DNA of 64,000 nucleotides from Pseudovibrio sp947494035 (GTDB lineage: Bacteria > Pseudomonadota > Alphaproteobacteria > Rhizobiales > Stappiaceae): contig CANLTN010000018.1 in assembly GCA_947494035.1 (NCBI GenBank), positions 22,488 through 86,487 of the forward strand, in the 5' to 3' direction. The notes beneath the pieces were generated by a model that worked only from the letters and a program-made list of their open reading frames with translations, was not told where the DNA came from and did not search any database. The position numbers were made by a program, and so were the translations under genes. The first letter of the stretch is position 1. Every line of letters starts with the position of its first letter. Of this stretch, positions 26,028 through 35,107 are shown piece after piece.

Positions 26028-27875
26028 TTACTGCGCAGCTGTTGGCGCCAGCTCCGTTTCTGCGGTTTTTACTCCATAAAATTGATTGTGCCACAACTCC
26101 GCATAGAGACCGCCTTTTGCCAGCAATTCTGCATGGGTTCCGGTTTCGGTGATCTGTCCTTTATCCATCACAATCAGGCGATCCATTCTTGCAACTGTCG
26201 TCAGGCGGTGGGCGATGGCGAGAGTTGTTTTGTCCTTCATCACATCATTCAGGATCTCCTGAATATCCGCATCCAGCTTGGTATCGAGCGCCGATGTTGC
26301 TTCGTCCAAAATCAGAATTGGCGGGTTCTTCAGGAAGACCCGTGCCAAGGCGATACGCTGGCGTTGGCCGCCCGAGAGCTTGATGCCACGTTCCCCGACG
26401 AACGCCTCAAAGCCCCGACGGCCTTTATTGTCTTCCAGTGCTTCAATGAATTCCAAAGCATGCGCTCTGTGGGCAGCTGCGCGCACCTCTTCCATAGTGG
26501 CCTCGTCGCTTCCCAGCGAGATGTTGTCGAATATGGACCTATGAAACAGCGATGTATCCTGTGTGACCAATCCGATTTCCGCGCGCAGAGATTCCTGGGT
26601 CACGTCGCGCAGGTCCTGATGGTCAATGTTGATTGCGCCGCCCTCGACATCGTACATGCGTAGAAGCAAATTTACGACAGTGGACTTGCCAGCGCCTGAA
26701 TGTCCAACAATACCAACTTTCTCTCCCGGATGGATGGTGAAGTTCAAGTCCTTCACGATAGCGGTTTGCTGGCCATATGCGAAGTTAACGTTGTTGAACT
26801 CGATCAGGCCTTTCTCGAATTTAAAGCCTTGGGCATCGCTGTCATCAACGAGGCCAAGTGAGTGCTCCATAGTTCTGGCGGTGGACTTGAATGACCCGTA
26901 TGAACGGAATAGGCCGGTCAACTGAGAAAATATTTCAATCAGTTTTCCCTCCAAACGGATAGCAAAACCGAGAACGATCGCAACCTCACCGGTTGTGATT
27001 GCCTGTTGCTTCCACAGAACGAGGCTCAGCCCAGTAAAAGCAGCAAGGCCGCATGCCCCAACAAAGATCACAAGCATCCGCGAGTTCGCAACTGCCCCAC
27101 GAAACTGGATCATTGCCTCTCTTAATTCTTCGAGCTGATCCGTGAAACGGCCAAGGGCCCTATCCTTGCCTTGAAAGAGTTTCACGGTCTGTATGTTAGC
27201 GTAAACATCCACGACAGAACCATTTACAGCATGGGCAACATCCGCGCCTTTCTTAGCTATATCGCGAATAATCGGAACGCGGATATACGCAAGAACAGCG
27301 AACAGTCCGATCCAGAGCAACATCACTACTCCGAGGTACCAATGCAGCCACGACAATGCGATCAGGAGTGACCCGGCAAAGAAGAAATTCGGGATAACAA
27401 CACCGATCCCCGCCCAGAACAATTCACCGACTTCACGACCGCCAATGAAGGTCTTACTGGCCAGGTTGCCTGCAAACTCCTTTTGAAAGAAGCTCATGTC
27501 TTGATTGAGTAATCGATCAAAGAACGTTACGCGGGTCGAGGTAAGAATATTGACATGAAGTGTCAGCGACATCAAAATTTCATAAGCAATTGAAAACACA
27601 GGCTTTACCAGAAGAAATGCGATTGCAGCACACACAATCAGCCACATATTTTGCTGCCAGAACAATTCAGGGCCGCTTGCTTCCATCTGATCAATTAGGA
27701 AGCCCACAAACGATAGTAGAGACACAGTAAGAATAGTCTCGACCAGCACTACCAGCAAAAGAACCAGAGTGTGCTTTGGGAAGATGAAGATGAGAGACCG
27801 CAGCTGTTGCAGATGCGTCTTGCTCTCCCATTCCATATAATTTTTGGCGAATGGATCAACGCGTTGGTTGCCCAC
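26028..27875 (-). CDS. ABC exporter, fused membrane and ATPase domains
   Basis: A 615-residue MsbA/ABCB-type half transporter. About six membrane segments occupy residues 35-330. The nucleotide-binding domain (about 365-600) has Walker A GHSGAGKST, signature LSGGQRQR, Walker B ILILDEA, D-loop SALD and the H-loop AIAHR, all canonical. It should dimerise and export a hydrophobic or lipid-like compound. The start is uncertain: GTG at 27875 has no clear ribosome binding site, and ATG at 27836 is the alternative. It is transcribed alone or with the downstream ALDH operon, separated by a 7-bp dyad. Confidence 0.88.
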   Translation of the reverse strand: MGNQRVDPFAKNYMEWESKTHLQQLRSLIFIFPKHTLVLLLVVLVETILTVSLLSFVGFLIDQMEASGPELFWQQNMWLIVCAAIAFLLVKPVFSIAYEILMSLTLHVNILTSTRVTFFDRLLNQDMSFFQKEFAGNLASKTFIGGREVGELFWAGIGVVIPNFFFAGSLLIALSWLHWYLGVVMLLWIGLFAVLAYIRVPIIRDIAKKGADVAHAVNGSVVDVYANIQTVKLFQGKDRALGRFTDQLEELREAMIQFRGAVANSRMLVIFVGACGLAAFTGLSLVLWKQQAITTGEVAIVLGFAIRLEGKLIEIFSQLTGLFRSYGSFKSTARTMEHSLGLVDDSDAQGFKFEKGLIEFNNVNFAYGQQTAIVKDLNFTIHPGEKVGIVGHSGAGKSTVVNLLLRMYDVEGGAINIDHQDLRDVTQESLRAEIGLVTQDTSLFHRSIFDNISLGSDEATMEEVRAAAHRAHALEFIEALEDNKGRRGFEAFVGERGIKLSGGQRQRIALARVFLKNPPILILDEATSALDTKLDADIQEILNDVMKDKTTLAIAHRLTTVARMDRLIVMDKGQITETGTHAELLAKGGLYAELWHNQFYGVKTAETELAPTAAQ

Positions 27876-28057
27876 TGATAGAATGAATGCAGCAAAATTC
27901 GCTCCGGGAAAACAAAAAGAGAACGCTTAGGGTATCCGCTGGGTCCTTCTGTGAAAACCCAAAAAATTTCAACTAATTTAATATCAAGTCAGAGCCGCTG
28001 CGAAGGCTTCCATGCCAGCTGATGCAGAATTTTCCCTTTTGCTTCAGACCGCTACCT

Positions 28058-28163
28058 TAGAGCATGTCGCGTTCATTTGAATTCACGCGCCAAGCTCTAA
28101 GCGTTTATTTTCACGCGTATTCTTCTCCGAAAACCGGACCCACTTTTCGGGAATACGCTCTAA
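28058..28163. repeat. Palindromic intergenic repeat element (about 106 bp)
   Basis: The segment is bounded by TTAGAGC at the left and GCTCTAA at the right as terminal inverted repeats. It contains an inner GC-rich dyad, CCGAAAACCGG...CTTTTCGGG. This organisation resembles the short palindromic repeats scattered between genes in many Hyphomicrobiales genomes. It codes for nothing apparent. Identity with a named family could not be checked. Confidence 0.55.
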
Positions 28164-28187
28164 TATTTGAGATTGCAGCATAATAAG

Positions 28188-28220
28188 AAAAAGGCGGGTC
28201 AGTGACCCGCCTTTTCTCTT
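28188..28220. terminator. Terminator of the cys operon (bidirectional)
   Basis: AAAGGCGGGTCA and TGACCCGCCTTT pair around a minimal loop, with A-rich sequence before and T-rich after. On the minus strand it reads into TTTTTCTT, about 60 bases after the DUF934 stop codon. Confidence 0.85.
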
Positions 28221-28277
28221 TTCTTTTCCACATCTTATCCGGAGTTCCCGCAGGCCCTACCATGAGATATGTAGTTC

Positions 28278-28808
28278 TCAAATTGGACGTCTCTGCCATG
28301 GCCTTGTGCCAGCTGGTGCTTCTTTTCGCGCAAAAACTGGCTGGGTGTAGGCTGTGACCTGATTGAGGTTTCCAGCTTCCAGATCAGCCCGCAAACGAGG
28401 GTTGTCCAATGCGAAGCTGCTGATGCCGACGCGCATCATGAAGCCGATCTGGTCCAGAATGAACGGACCGACCGCGCGGACCTCTCCGCCGTAGTGCAGC
28501 CCATCTCTCAGGATGCGTGCGGCGGAGAAGCCACGGCCATCTGAAAAGCTTGGGAAGTCGACTGCGATCAGCTCAAGCGCATCAATATGATCCGCCAATT
28601 CCTCAGCTTTTTCACCAGCGCGAAGCACAACGCCAAGAGACAGATTTGTCTTCTTAAGGTCTTGCTCTTCTTTCAGAAAACGCTCCAGCGAGAAGATAAG
28701 CTTGCCTTCTTCCGGCAGAAGGTCCTCATCTGCAATATGGCTCCAATCGTCAGGGACGATCTTGCCACCCTTATAAACCTCATGGGTCTTTTTGAGTTCT
28801 TCTGTCAT
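28278..28808 (-). CDS. DUF934 family protein of the sulfate assimilation operon
   Basis: The 176-residue protein belongs to DUF934, regularly found with cysH/cysI in alphaproteobacteria. Typical blocks are GVVLRAGEKAEEL, the segment through IAVDFPSFSDGRGFS, and VGPFILDQIGFMMRVG. Its biochemical role is not established; the constant linkage implies a helper function in sulfite formation or reduction. The ATG at 28808 has GAGG upstream and starts eight bases after cysH ends. It is the last gene of the operon. Confidence 0.88.
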   Translation of the reverse strand: MTEELKKTHEVYKGGKIVPDDWSHIADEDLLPEEGKLIFSLERFLKEEQDLKKTNLSLGVVLRAGEKAEELADHIDALELIAVDFPSFSDGRGFSAARILRDGLHYGGEVRAVGPFILDQIGFMMRVGISSFALDNPRLRADLEAGNLNQVTAYTQPVFARKEAPAGTRPWQRRPI

Positions 28809-28816
28809 TTTTAACC

Positions 28817-29560
28817 TCAGATGCTTTGGGCTGCGCCGCCCGTGGACGCACTTGAGAAATGAATGCCACATTCGGTCTTGTTCTGACCACGCCAGCGACC
28901 TGCGCGTGGGTCTTCGCCCGGAGCAACCTTATCGGTACACGGCATGCAGCCGATGGATGGGTACCCTTCCGCGACCAATGGATGTGGTGGTAGGCCGTTA
29001 TCCTTTGCGTATTCAAGGACTTCGGCAGCTGTCCAGTTGGCCAGCGGGTTTACTTTGATGCGCCCATCTTCAAGCTCAAAGTGCTCAAGACCGGCACGTG
29101 TGCTAGTCTGGTGCCGCTTTCGGCCCGAGATCCAGGCATCAAAACCCTTCAGGCCCTTGGCAAGCGGGAGCACTTTTCGGATGTGACAGCACGTGTCCGG
29201 ATCTGTTGCCCAGAGCGAGCCCTTGGGGTCCTTTTTGCCAACGTCTTCCAGCTCTGGCTTAAGCACACGCACATCCAAAAGACCAAGCATTTCAACGAGC
29301 TCACCACGATAGCGATGTGTCTCGCCAAACAACTTGCCGGTATCGACAAACAGGACCGGCGTCCGCACATCGATCTGGGAAACCATGTGCAGCAATACGG
29401 AGCTATCAGCGCCAAAGGAGGACACCAGAGCAATCTCGCCGGGGAATTGCTCTGTGAGTGCATGTTTCAGAATATCCTGAGCAGAGTGCTCCGAATACAT
29501 CCGGTTCAACAACTTCACCTGCGCCTCTAATGAGGTGTTATGTGGTTGATTATGCGCCAT
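28817..29560 (-). CDS. cysH: Assimilatory adenylyl-sulfate reductase (CysH)
   Basis: The 247-residue enzyme reduces activated sulfate to sulfite with thioredoxin. The PP-loop region SSFGADSSVLLHM binds the nucleotide, and SGRKRHQTSTRA is the conserved arginine-rich block. The paired CC in DTCCHIRK and CMPC provide four cysteines for a [4Fe-4S] cluster, so the enzyme is of the APS-reductase type. The C-terminal KTECGIH carries the catalytic cysteine. The ATG at 29560 overlaps the cysI end by 11 bases, which argues for translational coupling and against a longer N-terminus. Confidence 0.93.
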   Translation of the reverse strand: MAHNQPHNTSLEAQVKLLNRMYSEHSAQDILKHALTEQFPGEIALVSSFGADSSVLLHMVSQIDVRTPVLFVDTGKLFGETHRYRGELVEMLGLLDVRVLKPELEDVGKKDPKGSLWATDPDTCCHIRKVLPLAKGLKGFDAWISGRKRHQTSTRAGLEHFELEDGRIKVNPLANWTAAEVLEYAKDNGLPPHPLVAEGYPSIGCMPCTDKVAPGEDPRAGRWRGQNKTECGIHFSSASTGGAAQSI

Positions 29561-31205
29561 AAAGAGCGTCCTTGAATGGCTGATCGCCCAAGCGGCGGTA
29601 GGCGTCGATGAAGCTTTCATCCTCATCCAAACGGTTCGCCAAATAGGTATCAACAACAGTTTCAACAGCGTCAGTGATCTCTGCTTCCGGGAAGCCGCGA
29701 CCAATGATTTTGCCGATGGATGTGTTCTGATCCGCAGAACCACCCAATGTGATCTGATAAAGCTCTTCGCCTTTGCGGTCTACACCCAGAATGCCGATGT
29801 GTCCGACATGGTGGTGACCACAGGCGTTGATGCAACCGGAGATTTTCAGTTTCAGATTGCCGATCTCATTCTGGCGCTTAACTTCTTCAAATCTCCTTGA
29901 GATTTCCTGCGCAATCGGAATCGATCGAGCATTTGCCAGCGCACAGTAGTCCAGCCCCGGACATGCAATCATGTCGGTGATCAGACCGGCATTGGATTCA
30001 GCCAGATCGTTGGCCTTCAAGACTTTGAAGATGGTGGGAAGATCTTTCAGCTTCACGTGTGGCAGAACGAGGTTCTGCTCATGTGTTACACGCAGCTCAT
30101 CATATCCAAACCGTTCTGCCAAATCAGCAATTACATCCATCTGGTCTGCTGTCGCATCACCCGGAGCGCCGCCGATTGGCTTTAGGGAGATGGTGACAGA
30201 TGTGTATCCTTCTGCCTTGTGAGCATTCAGGTTACGGCTTGCAAACAGGGCCAGATCACGGTCTTCACGCTTGGCAGCTTCAAGTTCCGTGCTGATCTTT
30301 GGCAGGGTTTCGAAGATTGGCGGAGCGAAGTATTCGTTGATACGAACGACTTCTTCATGCGGCAGGTTGAGGATACCGTCTTTGGTGGCCTCGAACTCTT
30401 TTTCGATGTCCTGCTTCAGCTCTTCCAGACCGGTTTCATGCACCAGAATCTTGATACGGGCCTTGTACTTATTATCGCGGCGGCCATAGCGGTTATAGAC
30501 GCGCAAAATCGCTTCGCTGTAAGCCAGCAAGTCATTTTCCGGTAGGAAATCCCGTACCTTACGGCCAACCATAGGCGTGCGGCCCAAGCCACCACCCACG
30601 TAGACAACAAAGCCGACTTCCCCGTTTTCATTGCGGGTCAACTGCAGACCGATGTCGTGCACCTGCACTGCGGCACGGTCTTCATCTGCGCCGGTTATAG
30701 CGATCTTGAACTTGCGCGGCAGGAACAGGAATTCCGGATGCAGGGAGGACCATTGGCGCAGGATTTCGGCGTAAACGCGTGGGTCTGCGAATTCGTCAGC
30801 AGCAGCACCGGCGAATTGGTCAGAGGTTACGTTGCGGATACAGTTGCCAGAGGTCTGGATGGCGTGCATCTCGACGTCGGCCAGCTCATGCAGGACCTTT
30901 GGCGTATCGGAGAGCTTTGGCCAGTTGAACTGGATGTTCTGACGGGTTGTAAAGTGACCGTAGCCTCTGTCATAAGTCCTTGCAATATGGGCAAGTTTAC
31001 GCATCTGGGTGCTGTTGAGCGTGCCGTATGGAATTGCGACGCGCAGCATGTAGGCGTGCAGCTGAAGATAGAGGCCATTCATCAGGCGGAGCGGCTTGAA
31101 TTCGTCTTCGGTCAGCTCGCCAGACATGCGGCGGCGCACCTGATCCTCGAACTGGGTCACGCGCTGATTGACAAAGTCACGATCAAATTCGTCGTAGCGA
31201 TACAT
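29550..31205 (-). CDS. cysI: Sulfite reductase hemoprotein (nitrite/sulfite reductase family)
   Basis: The 551-residue siroheme protein reduces sulfite to sulfide. It has two ferredoxin-like halves, with YGHFTTRQNIQFNW in the first. The siroheme/[4Fe-4S] ligands are in CPGLDYCALA and SGCINACGHH. A nitrite reductase of the same family cannot be excluded from sequence alone, but the neighbours cysH, cysG and DUF934 point to sulfite. GGAG lies seven bases before the ATG. No flavoprotein CysJ is present, so electrons probably come from ferredoxin or another reductase. Confidence 0.92.
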   Translation of the reverse strand: MYRYDEFDRDFVNQRVTQFEDQVRRRMSGELTEDEFKPLRLMNGLYLQLHAYMLRVAIPYGTLNSTQMRKLAHIARTYDRGYGHFTTRQNIQFNWPKLSDTPKVLHELADVEMHAIQTSGNCIRNVTSDQFAGAAADEFADPRVYAEILRQWSSLHPEFLFLPRKFKIAITGADEDRAAVQVHDIGLQLTRNENGEVGFVVYVGGGLGRTPMVGRKVRDFLPENDLLAYSEAILRVYNRYGRRDNKYKARIKILVHETGLEELKQDIEKEFEATKDGILNLPHEEVVRINEYFAPPIFETLPKISTELEAAKREDRDLALFASRNLNAHKAEGYTSVTISLKPIGGAPGDATADQMDVIADLAERFGYDELRVTHEQNLVLPHVKLKDLPTIFKVLKANDLAESNAGLITDMIACPGLDYCALANARSIPIAQEISRRFEEVKRQNEIGNLKLKISGCINACGHHHVGHIGILGVDRKGEELYQITLGGSADQNTSIGKIIGRGFPEAEITDAVETVVDTYLANRLDEDESFIDAYRRLGDQPFKDALYGA

Positions 31206-31231
31206 TAAAATACTCCAGAATTTAAAACGAC

Positions 31232-31537
31232 TTACGCCGAGCGCAAGTGCTGTTCGGCCTGCTTGCCGAGATCAAGGCGCGTGGTGGGGCCTTGCGCACG
31301 AATGCGTTCTTTCAGGCTCTTGGGTTGCAAGTGGCCGTCTTTTAGTTCCAGATCAATCGCGTAGGTGCCAAGAACGTATTGCTTGTCTTCACCGGCTTTC
31401 GCGAATTCCAGAGCTTTGGTCATGTCTTCATCAGAGTTGAGGATCCATGCGGCCTCAACAAACTCGACCCAATCTCCGTTGTGGCCGAGCCAGACGACAT
31501 CCCCATCGACCAGTCTGTTGGCGGTAATAGTTTTCAT
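31232..31537 (-). CDS. DUF2849 family protein
   Basis: The 101-residue cytoplasmic protein starts MKTITANRLVDGDVVWLG and ends with a basic, Arg/Lys-rich tail. DUF2849 proteins occur between siroheme synthase and sulfite reductase genes in alphaproteobacteria, and the same order is seen here. No catalytic motif is visible. A GGGAG site supports the ATG at 31537, 11 bases after cysG. Its function is unknown; a small electron-transfer or assembly helper is only a guess from context. Confidence 0.85.
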   Translation of the reverse strand: MKTITANRLVDGDVVWLGHNGDWVEFVEAAWILNSDEDMTKALEFAKAGEDKQYVLGTYAIDLELKDGHLQPKSLKERIRAQGPTTRLDLGKQAEQHLRSA

Positions 31538-31548
31538 CCGGGATCTCC

Positions 31549-33018
31549 CTAGGCTGCGACAACAGCCGGTAAACACTCGTATTTGTATGGACTTAGTGGG
31601 AGCGAGCGCGACTGGTCTGCGTGGGCCACTGCCTTACCGATGACGATAAGTGTGGGTCCGGTGACGCTGTCATGCTGCTCGAAGTCGCAAAGATCTTGCA
31701 GGGTGCCTGCAAAATTGCGTTCTTTTGTCTGGGCTGCGTTCTCAATGGCCATGACCGGCGTGGATAAGTCCATTCCGGCTTTGGCGAGTAAGTTGGCGAC
31801 TTTCCCCGCCACTGTGCGGCCCATGTAAACAGCGGTGGTGGAGCCATTCAGGGCGAGATCTGCCCAATCGGGGAGAACATCTCCGTGCTGGTTGTGTCCT
31901 GTGGCGAAGACCAGTGACGAGGAAACACCCCGTAATGTCAACGGTATCTGTGCACTGGCAGCAGCGGCGAAGGCTGCGGTGACACCGGGCACAATGTCAA
32001 AGTCGACATCATGTTCACGTAGCGCGGCGATCTCCTCGCCAGCCCGTCCAAACACCATCGGGTCCCCTGCTTTGAGGCGGACAACCCGTTTGCCGGACTT
32101 AGCGGCGGCGACCAATAACTGGTTGATTTGGGTTTGCGTTGAACTGTGCGTTCCTTTGCGTTTTCCTACGCTGATACGCGTTGCATCGCGGCGGCCCATG
32201 GAAACCACAGCATCCGGCACCAACGCATCGTAAAAAATCACATCAGCTTCCTGCAGGACGCGCTGTGCGCGCAAGGTCAGCAGGTCCTCGGCTCCGGGGC
32301 CAGCGCCGACGAGCCAGACATATCCGCGCTGGTCCTGCTCACTGTTCAGCAAGCGATGCACTTCGGTCAGGGCCTTTTGTGTCTCACCAGCAAAAGTGTT
32401 CGCTGCGACGGAACCTGAAAAAAATTCAGCCCAAAAGCGGCGGCGTGCACTTCCCGAAGGCATCAGCTTGCCAACTGTGGCACGGAAACTTTCTGCCAGT
32501 CTTGCGAGCTGACCAGCTTCGCGTGGCAACAAGGCTTCAACCTGTGCGCGGATGTGGCGGGCATAAACAGGGCCTACGCCTGTTGAAGTGATTGCCACGG
32601 CAACAGGGGCGCGATTGACCATTGCACCGGTGTAAAAATCACAAAGCTCAGGACGATCCACCGCATTTACCGGAATGCCCTTCTCGCGGGCTGCTTCCAC
32701 CACCTCGCGGTCCAGCTCTTCTTCGTCATTGGCCGCAAACACAAGGACTGCGCCATCCAGATAAGCCGGATTGAATGCGTTGAGCATAAAGACGCCGTCT
32801 GCATCGGAGACCGCTTCTGCCAGAGCTGCACTTGGGCGCTCATGGCTAACGACACGGATGTGTGCTTTGGTTTGCGCCAGTAGCCTTACTTTCGCAGCAG
32901 CTTCATCACCGCAGCCAACAACAACAACCATTTTGCCTTCAACCTTGTGAAAGGTTGGAAAGACAGCGAGTTTATTGTTCTCGTCCTGCTGTGTGTTGAA
33001 GCTCTCTACCAAAGCCAT
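31549..33018 (-). CDS. cysG: Siroheme synthase (CysG, bifunctional)
   Basis: The 489-residue protein makes siroheme from uroporphyrinogen III for the downstream sulfite reductase. The N-terminal half (about 20-210) is the precorrin-2 dehydrogenase/ferrochelatase module, with VVVVGCGDEAAAKVRLL as the NAD-binding motif. The C-terminal half (about 235-475) is the SAM-dependent uroporphyrinogen methyltransferase, with VGAGPGAEDLLTLRA, RLKAGDPMVFGRAGEE and VPGVTAAFAAA. The ATG at 33018 has GGAG six bases upstream. It is the first gene of the cysG-DUF2849-cysI-cysH-DUF934 operon. Confidence 0.93.
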   Translation of the reverse strand: MALVESFNTQQDENNKLAVFPTFHKVEGKMVVVVGCGDEAAAKVRLLAQTKAHIRVVSHERPSAALAEAVSDADGVFMLNAFNPAYLDGAVLVFAANDEEELDREVVEAAREKGIPVNAVDRPELCDFYTGAMVNRAPVAVAITSTGVGPVYARHIRAQVEALLPREAGQLARLAESFRATVGKLMPSGSARRRFWAEFFSGSVAANTFAGETQKALTEVHRLLNSEQDQRGYVWLVGAGPGAEDLLTLRAQRVLQEADVIFYDALVPDAVVSMGRRDATRISVGKRKGTHSSTQTQINQLLVAAAKSGKRVVRLKAGDPMVFGRAGEEIAALREHDVDFDIVPGVTAAFAAAASAQIPLTLRGVSSSLVFATGHNQHGDVLPDWADLALNGSTTAVYMGRTVAGKVANLLAKAGMDLSTPVMAIENAAQTKERNFAGTLQDLCDFEQHDSVTGPTLIVIGKAVAHADQSRSLPLSPYKYECLPAVVAA

Positions 33019-33482
33019 TGTGCTCTCCGGTCGGTTTGGGATCATTTGTCCTGAAGCGCATCCTTATGGAAAACGCTTCATTGCCGGTGAGTGTACAGAG
33101 GGGAGCTATCTGAAGCTCGGTATGGCATTCCAAAGCTGGCAGGTGGTTTAGAAAAGATTTTTTCCTAGCACGCAAACTGGGAAACGGCGTCCAGACCAAA
33201 ATATCAGTGTGCTTAAAACATCATTCTACATTCACACCAAATAGAGGCCGCCCAAGCCCTCGACTTTGCCGACTGATCTACTGAATGAGAAAATAAATCT
33301 ATGCGCAGTGTATCCCTCTGGGATGGTGGGATACCCGTGTTGGAAACCTGCCGGTTTCGAAGAACCCGCTTTTTGAAGAATCTGGTTCTTCGTGGCTAAC
33401 CTGCTGTTTCTATGAGCTGTATATGGAGTGCGCAGGCAAGCGATATCGCCCTGACTTGCTTTGATAGATCCTCCCAAAAGGA
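33019..33482. other. Leader region of the cys operon with stacked inverted repeats
   Basis: These 464 bases lie upstream of cysG and downstream of the LysR gene on the same strand. Three consecutive inverted repeats occur at 33310-33334 (GTATCCC/GGGATAC), 33343-33358 (GAAACC/GGTTTC) and 33359-33391 (GAAGAACC/GGTTCTTC). They may end the LysR transcript or structure the cys leader. Confidence 0.5.
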
Positions 33483-34388
33483 TTAGGCAGCACAGCAAGC
33501 TTTGTCTTTTTCCATTTCGCTCAGTATCCAGTCCCGGAACAGCTTTATTTTCCGGTTGTTTTTCTGCGTTTCACGATAAACAAGCCAAACTGGATTGTCA
33601 GCCGTGCACTTTAATTCAAAGGGCTGAATAAGCAGGCCGTCACGCAAGGCACTGGAATGAAACAACGGCGTCAGAATAGCGACGCCATGCCCTGCAATCG
33701 CGATATTCCCATCAACAGCTTGCGTGCCCATTTGGGAAATAGGTTGCTTTGAAAAATCTGGGTCTTTCACTCCAGCTGCTTCAAACCAATTTCTCCACCA
33801 AGGATCCCCCATATCAATGAGGGGAAGCTTCAGCAGGTCTTCCGGTTTGTTCACGCCGCCAATGCTCTCAGCAAGCCTCGGACTTAACATGGGGGTATAA
33901 GTAACTTCCGCGAGTTTGTGTGAACATAACCCCGGCCAATTTTTGGAACCATTCCTGATCCCCATATCGATATCAGAGGACGCAAAATCGACAACATTGC
34001 CAGAAGTTTCCAACTGAACGGCCACTTTGGGGTTTGCCATCTGGAACGCTCCAATACGCAACGAGAGCCAATTCATGGCAAACGTGGGAACCACACTTAA
34101 CTTCAGTGTCCCGTCCTGTGTTCCTCGCACTGCCGAAAAGCCAGCACGAATGGACTGGAAGGCCTCACCTGCTATTGCCGAAAGTTGAGCGCCCGCATCT
34201 GTTAAGACAACCTGTCTTCCCACCCGATTGAACAAGGGTTTGCCGGTGCGATCTTCCAGCACTTTTATCTGGTAGCTCACAGCGGCTTGCGTCATCCCCA
34301 GCTCCTCCGCAGCGCGGGTGAAATTGGAATGTCTTGCAGCAGCTTCAAAGGCGCGCAGAGCGTTGAGTGGAGGCAGGCTGTTCGGCAT
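33483..34388 (-). CDS. LysR-family regulator (GcvA-like)
   Basis: The 301-residue protein has an N-terminal winged helix-turn-helix (about 6-65) with LNALRAFEAAARHSNFT and GMTQAAVSYQIKVLE, typical of the GcvA subgroup, and a periplasmic-binding-like effector domain after residue 95. It is divergent from the small DUF1127 gene at 34487, with 98 bases between them, so that gene is the most likely target. The next gene downstream is the cys operon, but the gap is structured and long. The effector is unknown. It ends with a pair of cysteines. Confidence 0.88.
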   Translation of the reverse strand: MPNSLPPLNALRAFEAAARHSNFTRAAEELGMTQAAVSYQIKVLEDRTGKPLFNRVGRQVVLTDAGAQLSAIAGEAFQSIRAGFSAVRGTQDGTLKLSVVPTFAMNWLSLRIGAFQMANPKVAVQLETSGNVVDFASSDIDMGIRNGSKNWPGLCSHKLAEVTYTPMLSPRLAESIGGVNKPEDLLKLPLIDMGDPWWRNWFEAAGVKDPDFSKQPISQMGTQAVDGNIAIAGHGVAILTPLFHSSALRDGLLIQPFELKCTADNPVWLVYRETQKNNRKIKLFRDWILSEMEKDKACCAA

Positions 34389-34486
34389 TTGTAATAAATT
34401 CTCCTTATGTACTCATCCCTATATTCAATTGGACTGCAAATGCAAGCTCCGGCATTAATCACCCCAACAGAAAACGGAGAAAAATC

Positions 34487-34678
34487 ATGGTAGACTTTGT
34501 CGCCGAAGTTCGAAAAATCGAAAATAAACCCAGTATTTTCAGTGCCCTAATTAAAGCACTTGGAAACTTGCTCCAATCAGAAGAACGCGGGAGTGAACGT
34601 TTGGATGCGCGTTCCCTGCCACCCCATTTGCAAAGGGATATAGGGGTGGATCTGGAGTCAAGATCATCTATCAGGTGA
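34487..34678 (+). CDS. Small DUF1127-like protein
   Basis: The 63-residue protein starts MVDFVAEVRK. Its C-terminal part, ARSLPPHLQRDIGVDLE, matches the DUF1127 pattern (L-x-D-I-G-[IVL]-x-R/E) found in small RNA-binding or phosphate/arginine-metabolism-linked proteins of alphaproteobacteria. A CGGAGA site precedes the ATG. It is divergent from the LysR gene, a common pairing. Confidence 0.65.
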   Translation: MVDFVAEVRKIENKPSIFSALIKALGNLLQSEERGSERLDARSLPPHLQRDIGVDLESRSSIR

Positions 34679-34816
34679 GCAAGGATAAGGTTGTCATATG
34701 GTTCTTATAATACCCGTTTCCTCCCCGGCAGCCCCAAACTGGCGAAGCAGGCTGTGCCAGAACAGCCGCTTCGACTAAATTAATTTTCAGCGAGCGCTCT
34801 TACTTCAGGCCGGTCT

Positions 34817-35107
34817 TCATTTATGTCTCAGATATCGATTGAGCTTGGTCCGTTTGGCTTCTGCTGCGATCGCGATGTCTTCAGCCGTAAAGAGGCCCAT
34901 CTCTATGCATCGCTGTATCATGTGAGAGAGGTCACCAACCTCAGCCGCTAACAGCTCTGCATTGGTGCGCTCGTTATCCGGTCCGGTCGCATTCGCACCA
35001 AACCGCAAGACTTTGCTAACCTGCTGCTGCACCTCGGCACACTCTTCCATCAGAACAATCAGGAGCTCACGTTCGAGGCCCTCTGGGAGTGGATTGGTGT
35101 CTGTCAT
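34817..35107 (-). CDS. MazG-like all-alpha NTP pyrophosphohydrolase
   Basis: The 96-residue helical protein carries the metal-binding pattern of the MazG-like superfamily: MEECAEV in helix one and LLAAEVGDLSHM in the next, giving the E-x-x-E and E-x-x-D acidic sets. Such enzymes split non-canonical or phage-modified NTPs into NMP and pyrophosphate. Length fits single-domain members. It stands alone; no phage genes are near. Confidence 0.72.
   Translation of the reverse strand: MTDTNPLPEGLERELLIVLMEECAEVQQQVSKVLRFGANATGPDNERTNAELLAAEVGDLSHMIQRCIEMGLFTAEDIAIAAEAKRTKLNRYLRHK

Noticed and set aside
33019..33482. Cobalamin- or SAM-type riboswitch upstream of cysG
   Set aside because: No recognisable conserved core of either class; only plain inverted repeats were found.
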